Below, in pieces: positions 1 through 5,188 of a stretch of DNA of 9,232 bases (position 1 is the first letter of the stretch; the number at the start of each line of letters is the position of its first letter). The stretch comes from Oscillospiraceae bacterium (GTDB taxonomy: Bacteria > Bacillota > Clostridia > Oscillospirales > Oscillospiraceae). The translations under genes were made by a program, and so were the position numbers. The stretch covers positions 1 to 9,232 of the forward strand of contig JAGBGB010000055.1 of assembly GCA_017936205.1 (NCBI GenBank), given 5' to 3'. Below the pieces are notes generated by a model that searched no databases, had not been told where the DNA came from, and saw nothing but the letters and a program-made list of their open reading frames with translations.

Positions 1-28
1 GTATCTCAGTGAGTTTTGCTATCGTTTT

Positions 29-58
29 AATCGCAGATCCTTTGGCGGTGCGATTTTT
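29..58 (+). terminator. Putative intrinsic terminator of an upstream transcript
   Basis: A 7-bp perfect stem, AATCGCA (29-35) against TGCGATT (49-55), encloses a 13-base loop in which CC and GG (39-40 and 44-45) could add an inner pair. The right arm runs into five T residues (54-58). On the plus strand this has the shape of a Rho-independent terminator; the opposite strand lacks the T tract. It probably ends a gene lying left of the window. The stem is only moderately GC-rich and no upstream gene is visible, so the call is tentative. Confidence 0.42.
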
Positions 59-145
59 GATCGACTTTTAGTTGCTGTCGTTGGTTGAGACTATATTTTG
101 TATCTACCTTACTAAAGGTGATAGCCTAAATCGGAATTTGACCGA

Positions 146-186
146 CTCCGGGCGGAGCCCATATTTAAAAGCCCTCCCGTTCGGGG
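146..186. repeat. Two small GC-rich hairpins
   Basis: CTCC (146-149) pairs with GGAG (154-157) around GGGC; alternatively GGGC (150-153) pairs with GCCC (157-160). About 15 bases on, CCC (176-178) pairs with GGG (183-185) around a GTTC loop, with a T-G wobble possible outside it. They lie just upstream of the heptad repeat, and the whole block looks like a dispersed intergenic repeat element rather than a gene-specific structure. This is judged by eye only. Confidence 0.3.
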
Positions 187-193
187 ATTCCAC

Positions 194-221
194 TATCAAT
201 TGTCAACTGTCAACTGTCCAC
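194..221. repeat. TRTCAAY heptad tandem repeat
   Basis: Four contiguous 7-bp units are present: TATCAAT, TGTCAAC, TGTCAAC and TGTCCAC. Two are identical, and the outer ones differ by one or two bases from the pattern. Short runs of this kind (TGTCAAC or TGTCAAT) are, from general recollection, common in intergenic DNA of Clostridia, often next to GC-rich hairpins as here. It may be a fragment of a REP- or MITE-like element. It is too short to be a CRISPR and is far from any replication gene that would suggest iterons. Confidence 0.55.
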
Positions 222-437
222 GCGATCCCTACCTTCTCCATAGCGGTCTGCTGCATACCTATTGTTTATTTTTCACCAAAGATTTACCGATATCGATAGT
301 GTCACTCACAGATTTTTACCCTAAAGAACGGGTTTTCTTAGAATTTTTACCTTCAGCTTTGTTAATTTGAACAAATTGTGTAGCAATCTGACAAGGAATC
401 CCACAATATTTTTGGTCATTCTGTTGTTCGATTTTTG

Positions 438-466
438 TTGACAAAACGACGAAAGAGGTATATTAT
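438..466 (+). promoter_or_regulatory. Sigma-A promoter of the operon
   Basis: The -35 box TTGACA (438-443) matches the consensus exactly. A 17-bp spacer separates it from the -10 box TATTAT (461-466), one base from TATAAT. Transcription should start near 472-474, leaving a leader of about 148 bases before the first gene. The AT-rich DNA upstream could act as an UP element. I see no clear CcpA cre site overlapping it. This is the only strong promoter seen in the window and fits a single main transcript for all downstream genes. Confidence 0.85.
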
Positions 467-471
467 TATAT

Positions 472-531
472 CAGTGGTATGCCCTGTTGTATAGTTCAAT
501 ATATACTATAGGAATGCCACTGTGCTTTTTT
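472..531 (+). terminator. Leader hairpin plus T run (possible attenuator or operator dyad)
   Basis: An outer stem pairs 472-483 with 511-522: six perfect pairs (CAGTGG/CCACTG), one G-U, and four further pairs broken by one G-A mismatch. An inner stem pairs TATAGT (490-495) with ACTATA (505-510). Six Ts follow at 526-531 after a three-base gap. Because it begins at the predicted transcription start, it could be an early attenuator in the leader RNA, a 5'-end stabilising hairpin, or, as DNA, an operator for a repressor binding just downstream of the -10 box. The AT-rich inner stem and six-base bulge make a strong constitutive terminator unlikely. Confidence 0.5.
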
Positions 532-539
532 GATATCCG

Positions 540-574
540 TACCCCTTTGCCCGCTTCTCGAAGGCGAAAGGGTA
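540..574 (+). promoter_or_regulatory. Second leader stem-loop upstream of the first gene
   Basis: An outer stem TACCC-TTT (540-548, one bulged C) pairs with AAAGGGTA (567-574). An inner stem CGCTTC (552-557) pairs with GAAGGCG (560-566), with one bulged G. No T tract follows and the ribosome binding site starts about 30 bases later, so it is not a terminator and does not hide the start codon. An mRNA-stabilising or regulatory leader structure is the simplest reading. Confidence 0.4.
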
Positions 575-620
575 TTGATATAAAATTCAACCTTGACAAG
601 AAAATAAGGAGGAAATTTCA

Positions 621-2018
621 ATGAAGAAACTCATCGCTCTTCTTCTTGCAGTCTGCATGGTAGCTTGCCTGTTTGCTGGCTGCGGCGAGAAGGAAACCGA
701 GGAGCCCACCACCACTGCTGCTCCTACCACTGAGGAACCCACCGAAACTCTCCCCACTGAGGAACCCACCACTGCTTCCACCTCTGAGGAGAAGGAACCC
801 GTTACCCTGACCTTCTGGCAGGCAGGCGGCGACACTGTCGGCGCTTCCTCCATCATGCGTCTGCTCCTCGACAAGTTCGAGCTGATGTACCCCTGGATCA
901 CTGTTGACTATCAGGCTATTCCCTGGTCCCAGGATCCCCACACCCAGTTCCAGACTGCTATCGCCGGCGGCGACTGCGCAGACGTTCTGGTTCTCGGCTC
1001 CCCCCTGGACTTCCAGCTGGCTGGCGAAGGCAACCTGCTGCCCCTGGACGACCTGCTGAGCGAAGAAGTTAAGGCTACTCTGTCCGAGGTTCTGCTGAAC
1101 AACTGCGTTTACAGCGGCAACGACAACCCCGACATGCAGGGCAAGCTGATGTCCCTGCCCCTGTACGGCGGCACTCGTGCAATGCTGTACAACAAGGAAA
1201 TCTTTGATTTCTTCGGCGTTGAGTATCCCACCGAAGGCATGAGCCATGCTGATCTGCTGGAGATGGCTAAGAAGCTGACCGGCGACATGAACGGCAAGAA
1301 GGTTTACGGCCTCGGCACTCGTGCTACCACTTCCGAGCAGTACCTGAACTTCGTATGGAACTACGGTGCTAAGATCATCGACCCCGCTACCATGACCCCC
1401 GGCACTGATTCCGAGGAATGGAAGAAGGGCATCGAAGACTACATGGCATTCTTTGAGGCTGGCGTCACCCCCGAGGGTGCTGCTACCATGGACGGCACTG
1501 CTCTGCTGCAGATGTTCGTCAACGGCGAGTGCGCAATGTTCATCGCTGCTGTCGACTACGCACAGGCTATCATTGCTGAGCCCGTAGAAGAAGGCCAGAT
1601 CGCATGGGCTGACAAGCTGGGCGTTGCTCCTCTGGTTGGCGAGACCTATGCTACCTGCTACTGCGGTGCAGACGTTGTTTCTGTTCCCGCTACCACTGAG
1701 AATGTAGAAGAAGCTGGTCTGCTGCTCAGCTACCTGATGGGCGCAGAGGCACAGGCTATCTACTGCAAGAACGTTGGCTTCTTCCCCGGCAACACCGAGG
1801 CTGCTGCTGACTCCTTCTTCGCTGACGATCCCATCCAGGCTGGTTTCGCTGCTACCATGCAGGGTGCTCACTACTTCGACAACTACGGCGTACCCGGTGT
1901 TGGCACCATCCTGAAGGAAGAGATCCAGAAGCTCATCGCTGGTGAGTGCACCATCGAAGAGTACCAGGAAGCTGTTACTTCCCGTATCAACGAGAAGATC
2001 GCAGAGATGAACGCCTAA
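621..2018 (+). CDS. CUT1-family sugar ABC transporter substrate-binding lipoprotein
   Basis: This 465-aa extracytoplasmic lipoprotein should capture the operon's sugar and deliver it to the two downstream permeases. The N-terminus has Lys2-Lys3, a hydrophobic core and a lipobox ending LFAGC, so Cys21 would be lipidated after signal peptidase II cleavage. Residues about 22-57 form a Thr/Glu/Pro-rich spacer with repeated TEEPT units. The mature domain, beginning near LTFWQAGG, has the layout of family 1 solute-binding proteins (MalE/UgpB type), and the length is normal for them. A perfect AAGGAGGA at 606-613 lies 7 bases before the ATG. By eye, alanine codons lean strongly to GCT here compared with GCC/GCA in the downstream enzymes, consistent with high expression. 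The ligand cannot be read from sequence; neighbours point to a GlcNAc-containing sugar. Confidence 0.93.
   Translation: MKKLIALLLAVCMVACLFAGCGEKETEEPTTTAAPTTEEPTETLPTEEPTTASTSEEKEPVTLTFWQAGGDTVGASSIMRLLLDKFELMYPWITVDYQAIPWSQDPHTQFQTAIAGGDCADVLVLGSPLDFQLAGEGNLLPLDDLLSEEVKATLSEVLLNNCVYSGNDNPDMQGKLMSLPLYGGTRAMLYNKEIFDFFGVEYPTEGMSHADLLEMAKKLTGDMNGKKVYGLGTRATTSEQYLNFVWNYGAKIIDPATMTPGTDSEEWKKGIEDYMAFFEAGVTPEGAATMDGTALLQMFVNGECAMFIAAVDYAQAIIAEPVEEGQIAWADKLGVAPLVGETYATCYCGADVVSVPATTENVEEAGLLLSYLMGAEAQAIYCKNVGFFPGNTEAAADSFFADDPIQAGFAATMQGAHYFDNYGVPGVGTILKEEIQKLIAGECTIEEYQEAVTSRINEKIAEMNA
729..770 (+). repeat. Internal direct repeat in the lipoprotein spacer
   Basis: The 15-mer ACTGAGGAACCCACC occurs at 729-743 and again at 756-770, 27 bp (nine codons) apart. 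It encodes the repeated TEEPT units of the Thr/Glu/Pro linker between the lipid anchor and the binding domain. Such repeats can change copy number by slippage, altering linker length. Confidence 0.7.
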
Positions 2019-2042
2019 TCGAATCTCTTACTTAAAAACCCC

Positions 2043-2072
2043 GATCAAGCTTCCCCTGAGGAGGTTCTGATC
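2043..2072 (+). other. Stem-loop just after the lipoprotein gene
   Basis: GATCA (2043-2047) pairs with TGATC (2068-2072), and CTTCC (2050-2054) with GGAGG (2060-2064, one G-U) around CCTGA, with small unpaired stretches between. No T tract follows. It is the first and weakest of the stem-loops that fill the gap between the binding protein and permease genes. Confidence 0.4.
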
Positions 2073-2089
2073 ACATAAGCGAATCCTGT

Positions 2090-2130
2090 GTGCGGGCCGT
2101 ATTGTGGGCAACCGCAATACGGCACCGCAC
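2090..2130 (+). other. 18-bp stem-loop with GCAA tetraloop
   Basis: Bases 2090-2107 pair with 2112-2130 in an 18-bp stem whose only defects are one bulged A (2124) and one G-U pair. The loop is GCAA (2108-2111), a GNRA tetraloop that is unusually stable in RNA. No T tract follows, so this is not a standard terminator. Its position between a binding-protein gene and its permeases matches the known role of intercistronic hairpins such as those in the E. coli malE-malF gap: protecting the 3' end of the upstream message so that binding protein outnumbers permease. That role is inferred here. Confidence 0.75.
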
Positions 2131-2152
2131 CTACTGAATTCCACTTGCATTA

Positions 2153-2193
2153 GGAACTCCATTCTGCATGCCGAGAAATGCAGAATGGGTTCC
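2153..2193 (+). other. 16-bp stem-loop in the lipoprotein-permease gap
   Basis: A perfect 11-bp core pairs 2159-2169 with 2178-2188. After a bulged T (2158), a further 5 bp pair 2153-2157 (GGAAC) with 2189-2193 (GTTCC). The loop is the 8-base GCCGAGAA. GAATT (2136-2140) and AATTC (2196-2200) could add a basal stem. The downstream sequence is T-rich but has no clean T tract. With the preceding hairpin it forms a tandem pair, likely an mRNA processing or stability element. Confidence 0.7.
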
Positions 2194-2238
2194 AAAATTC
2201 TATTTTCTGCCCTTTTATGACATATAGCAGAGAATAAG

Positions 2239-2290
2239 GTACACAAGAATCAGTGGAAGGAAGTGCACAACTCCTTCTTTGTGTACTTTT
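2239..2290 (+). terminator. Terminator-like hairpin with T run before the permeases
   Basis: GTACACAA (2239-2246) pairs perfectly with TTGTGTAC (2279-2286). Inside it GAAGGA (2256-2261) pairs with TCCTTC (2272-2277), leaving a 9-base bulge on the left. TTTT (2287-2290) follows directly. It could cause partial termination, reducing permease transcription relative to the binding protein. The short T run and large bulge argue for leaky rather than complete termination, which is also needed because no clear new promoter is seen between here and the permease start. Confidence 0.5.
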
Positions 2291-2378
2291 CAGATTAGGG
2301 AATCAGGTTTGCCATTGGCATACATACAGATTTTCCTATCTTCCGCCCGTCAAATACTGATTTTCTACAAACTGATAC

Positions 2379-2384
2379 AAGGAG
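2379..2384 (+). promoter_or_regulatory. Ribosome binding site fixing the first permease start
   Basis: AAGGAG at 2379-2384 lies 8 bases before the ATG at 2393. This favours 2393 over an in-frame TTG at 2279, which lies inside the right arm of a hairpin and would add 38 residues unlike any permease N-terminus. Confidence 0.8.
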
Positions 2385-2392
2385 ATGACCCT

Positions 2393-3280
2393 ATGATCGT
2401 TGCAAGCAGACGAGAAAAAGCCGCATATTATCTCTATGTTATCCCCGCATTTGTATGTTTCGGCGTTTTCATTTTCTGGCCTACCATCCAGTCCTTCTAT
2501 CTCTCCCTTTGTAAGTACAGTATGTCCAGCATTAACAAGGATCCTAAGTTTGTTGGTCTGTACTACTATGAGGGTCTGTTTACCAGTGACAAGTTCTGGC
2601 AGGTTATGAAGAACACCGGCGTGTTCACCCTGTTTACCGTACCCGTTTCTATGATCATCGGCCTGTTATTGGCTGTTATGGTCCACAGCAAGCTCATTAA
2701 GCACAAGACCTTCTATAAGGTCGCCCTGTACATCCCCTATGTTTCCTCCATGGTTGCTGTCGCTTCTGTTTTCAAGATCCTGTTCAACTCCAACATGAGC
2801 GCCAGCGTTGTCAACCAGCTTTTAGTGAACCTCGGATTCGAAAAGGTAAACTGGCTTGGAGATCCCACATGGGCAATGTTCGTCATCATTCTGGTCTCCA
2901 TGTGGAAGAGCTTGGGCTACATTATGATCATTTATCTTGGTGGTCTGTGCGGCATTTCCGATGACATTTACGAAGCCGCCGACCTTGACGCTGTTACTCC
3001 CTGGAAGAAGCTCACCAAGATCACTGCTCCCCTGCTGAAGCCCACCACCTTCTTCCTGCTGGCTACTGAGACCATCAGCAGCTTCCAAGTCTTTACACCT
3101 GTTAACATAATCACCAATGGCGGCGACCCCTTCGGCTCTACTTCTACCCTGATCACCTTCCTCTATGACGAAGGCTTCAAGAGTGGTACCATGGGCAAGG
3201 CCAGTGCCATTTCTGTGGTAATCTTTGTGATTCTCAGCATCCTCACCGTCATTCAGAAGAAACTGACGGACGAAGATTAA
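2393..3280 (+). CDS. CUT1-family sugar ABC transporter permease (MalF/UgpA type)
   Basis: This 295-aa inner-membrane subunit forms half of the translocation pore. Six hydrophobic segments are visible at about residues 12-33, 71-97, 109-131, 160-182, 216-236 and 269-289, the usual count for short UgpA/LacF-like permeases. The cytoplasmic coupling loop carries the EAA motif, YEAADLDAVTPWKKLTKIT (193-211), which docks onto the ATPase. Its normally conserved Gly (in the pattern EAAxxDG) is Ala200 here. The binding-protein partner is the upstream lipoprotein and the pore partner is the next gene, which begins 12 bp after this stop. The gene sits behind a 374-bp structured gap, suggesting it is expressed less than the lipoprotein. 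Confidence 0.93.
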   Translation: MIVASRREKAAYYLYVIPAFVCFGVFIFWPTIQSFYLSLCKYSMSSINKDPKFVGLYYYEGLFTSDKFWQVMKNTGVFTLFTVPVSMIIGLLLAVMVHSKLIKHKTFYKVALYIPYVSSMVAVASVFKILFNSNMSASVVNQLLVNLGFEKVNWLGDPTWAMFVIILVSMWKSLGYIMIIYLGGLCGISDDIYEAADLDAVTPWKKLTKITAPLLKPTTFFLLATETISSFQVFTPVNIITNGGDPFGSTSTLITFLYDEGFKSGTMGKASAISVVIFVILSILTVIQKKLTDED

Positions 3281-3292
3281 GGAGGTAAGACC

Positions 3293-4186
3293 ATGAGTAG
3301 ACCTAAAAATGCATTATCCGATAAGAATACTCAGTCCTACAAGAGATCTCAACGGGTCAAGAGCATCGGTATGAACATTATCCTGATCATCATTACCATT
3401 TTCATGCTCACTCCTCTTCTCTGGATGCTTTCCACCGCATTCTCCCCCAACACACTGATCCCCCCCGCAAAGCTCCTGCCCCATGATATCACCTTTGAGA
3501 ACTTCTCCAGAGCATGGTTCTTCCCCAAGGAGATCGGCTTGAATGATCAGCTGACCATGGGTACCTTCCTGATGAACAGCTTGATCGTTACCATTGCCAT
3601 CACCATCGGCGGTATCATCACTGACTCCCTTGCTGCTTATGTCCTTGCATTTAAGGACTTCCCCGGCAAGAATCTGTTGATCTTCTTAGCTCTGGCAACC
3701 CTGATGATCCCCTCTTATGTTACTCTGGTTCCCCAGTATATCATCATTTCCAAGCTGAAGTGGCTCAACTCCTATCAAGCACAGATCGTCCCCTTCTTGG
3801 CATCCGGTATGGGTATCACCCTGTTCCGCTCCCACTTCCTGAGTGTTTCCAAGGAGCTTGTGGAATCCGCTAAGATCGACGGCGCATCTGACTTCCGCAT
3901 TTATTCCACCATCGTTATGCCCATTGCAAAGCCCATCATTGCTACCATGACCATCCTGAAGGCTATGTGGTCCTGGAATATGTACATGTGGCCCCTGATC
4001 GTCTGTAAGAAGGTCGAAATGATGCCTCTGCAGGTTTCCATCGGCTTCTTCCAGGGTCAGAATGTTACCCAGTGGGGTCTGCTCTGCGCAGGTATGACCA
4101 TCGCAATGCTGCCCCTGCTCATCGTGTTCCTGCTTTGCCAGAAGTTCTTCGTCGGCGGCATCCAGGCCGGTGCAGTTAAGGGCTAA
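3293..4186 (+). CDS. CUT1-family sugar ABC transporter permease (MalG/UgpE type)
   Basis: This 297-aa second pore subunit partners the preceding permease. A basic N-terminal tail is followed by a first membrane span at about 27-48. Further hydrophobic segments lie near 92-118, 127-150, 163-180, 210-230 and 264-285. The EAA loop, ELVESAKIDGASDFRIYS (188-205), is close to canonical with Asp196-Gly197 kept. The C-terminus FVGGIQAGAVKG matches the usual MalG-type ending (GLTAGAVKG). GGAGGT (3281-3286) directly follows the previous stop and serves the ATG at 3293. No ATP-binding subunit follows, so the complex must borrow one encoded elsewhere, as CUT1 systems in Firmicutes and Actinobacteria often do with MsiK/UgpC-like ATPases. 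Confidence 0.94.
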   Translation: MSRPKNALSDKNTQSYKRSQRVKSIGMNIILIIITIFMLTPLLWMLSTAFSPNTLIPPAKLLPHDITFENFSRAWFFPKEIGLNDQLTMGTFLMNSLIVTIAITIGGIITDSLAAYVLAFKDFPGKNLLIFLALATLMIPSYVTLVPQYIIISKLKWLNSYQAQIVPFLASGMGITLFRSHFLSVSKELVESAKIDGASDFRIYSTIVMPIAKPIIATMTILKAMWSWNMYMWPLIVCKKVEMMPLQVSIGFFQGQNVTQWGLLCAGMTIAMLPLLIVFLLCQKFFVGGIQAGAVKG

Positions 4187-4222
4187 TCCAAAATTTTTCC
4201 CATTCGGAAAGGTGAATAACAT

Positions 4223-5188
4223 ATGAAGCTATTCGCTGGTTACGACGGAGGCGGTACAAAAACCGCCTGCGTCCTGACCGATGAAGCGGGCCGCCTGCTC
4301 GGTACGGGCATAGGCGGCCCCTCTAATTATCTGTACTGCGGCAAGGAATTGGCTGCAGAATCTGTTCGTACCGCCACTGAGCAGGCATTTGCTCAGGCAG
4401 GACTTGCACCTGCACGGCTGGATGCTGCCTATATGGCATCTGCAGCCATTCTCCTACAGCATGGGGATGCACACGTCCCCTTCTTCAGCACCTGCATTGA
4501 TGCAGATTTAGTGCTGTGTGACAGTGATATTTATCCGATATGGTACGGCTCAGTCCGCGAGGCCCCCGCAGTCGTTCAGATTGCAGGCACCGGTGCCCTT
4601 ACCTATGTTTGCAGCACCGAGGGCTTCACCCGCGTCAGCGGTTGGGGTCCTTTATTAGGTGACGAGGGCTCCGGCTATGATGTCGCCCTCCGTGCCCTGC
4701 GGAAGGTATGCCGTATGTACGACGGCAGAGAGCCTATGGAACAGGCTTTCGTGGATCGGATCTTTGCCCACTACGAGGCAGAGAGCCCCTTCGGCATCCT
4801 CCGTGCCCTGCGGCAGGGGGACAACCGCAGCAATGTGGCATCCTGCGGCAAGATCGTCTTCGAGCTCTACGAGGCAGGCAGCCCCACGGCGAAGGCCCTC
4901 TTGGAGGAGACCGCTGACGAGATCGCTCTGGCTGTGACCACAGCGGCTCTGAATTCCGACTGCCCCAAGCCCCTGCCTGCAGTGTTCTCCGGCAGTCTGG
5001 TGCAGCCCGGTCGTGCCCTCTATCCCATGTTGGAGCAGCGACTCCTGACCGAAGGCTCCCCCATCTGCTCCATGTGCGGCCTGGAAGCCCATCCCGCAGC
5101 AGCCGCCGCAGCCTTGGCACTCCATGCCCGTGGTCTGGATGAAGCTGCCGATGCCCTGTTAGTCAACGCAAAGGGGGTCATGCTATGA
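4223..5188 (+). CDS. BadF/BadG/BcrA/BcrD-family ATPase, probable N-acetylglucosamine kinase
   Basis: This 321-aa protein of the actin/hexokinase-fold kinase superfamily is predicted to phosphorylate an amino sugar, most likely GlcNAc to GlcNAc-6-P, in the cytosol. Phosphate-1 motif DGGGTKT lies at 8-14, a GGPSN loop at 31-35, an acidic segment CDSD at 99-102 where family members place the catalytic Asp, phosphate-2 motif AGTGAL at 121-126, and the signature GWGPLLGDEGSGYD at 140-153 typical of GlcNAc-kinase-like BadF proteins. Length is normal. AAAGGTGA (4208-4215) precedes the ATG. The stop overlaps the next start as ATGA (5185-5188), implying translational coupling with the ceramidase-like gene. 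Other members act on MurNAc or glucosamine, or activate 2-hydroxyacyl-CoA dehydratases; the last is unlikely in this context. Confidence 0.88.
   Translation: MKLFAGYDGGGTKTACVLTDEAGRLLGTGIGGPSNYLYCGKELAAESVRTATEQAFAQAGLAPARLDAAYMASAAILLQHGDAHVPFFSTCIDADLVLCDSDIYPIWYGSVREAPAVVQIAGTGALTYVCSTEGFTRVSGWGPLLGDEGSGYDVALRALRKVCRMYDGREPMEQAFVDRIFAHYEAESPFGILRALRQGDNRSNVASCGKIVFELYEAGSPTAKALLEETADEIALAVTTAALNSDCPKPLPAVFSGSLVQPGRALYPMLEQRLLTEGSPICSMCGLEAHPAAAAAALALHARGLDEAADALLVNAKGVML

Larger units (their letters stand above)
59..437. other. Non-coding upstream region
   Basis: No convincing gene lies here. The only open frame of note starts with TTG at 72, has no clear ribosome binding site and runs across repeats. 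The stretch contains two small GC-rich hairpins (146-160 and 176-186), a heptad repeat (194-221), two direct copies of ATTTTTACC (312-320 and 343-351, 31 bp apart, about three helical turns), and a perfect 6-bp inverted repeat TTTGTT-N6-AACAAA at 358-375. The last two lie 60-130 bp upstream of the promoter -35 box and could be regulator sites. Base composition turns clearly AT-rich after about position 250. Confidence 0.5.

Noticed and set aside
194..221. CRISPR array or replication iterons
   Set aside because: Seven-base units without spacers, four copies only, and no cas or replication initiator gene nearby.
72..299. 75-residue plus-strand open frame
   Set aside because: It starts at TTG without a ribosome binding site, crosses hairpins and heptad repeats, and the protein has no recognisable domain.
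420..480. CcpA cre site at the promoter
   Set aside because: No sequence here matches the cre palindrome well enough; the resemblance around 438-455 lacks the central CG in the right context.
618..1871. 417-residue minus-strand open frame opposite the lipoprotein gene
   Set aside because: It is a shadow of a strongly biased coding sequence: Ser/Gly/Val-rich, with no ribosome binding site and no domain. The plus-strand protein explains the region fully.
2028..2246. 72-residue minus-strand open frame in the lipoprotein-permease gap
   Set aside because: It runs through the tandem hairpins, has no family resemblance, and its composition looks random.
2279..2392. 38-residue N-terminal extension of the first permease from a TTG start
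   Set aside because: The TTG lies in the right arm of a terminator-like hairpin. AAGGAG at 2379 points to the ATG at 2393, which gives a normal permease N-terminus.
3686..4222. 178-residue minus-strand open frame opposite the second permease
   Set aside because: It is a shadow frame with unusual Gly/His/Asp-rich composition, overlapping a clear permease.
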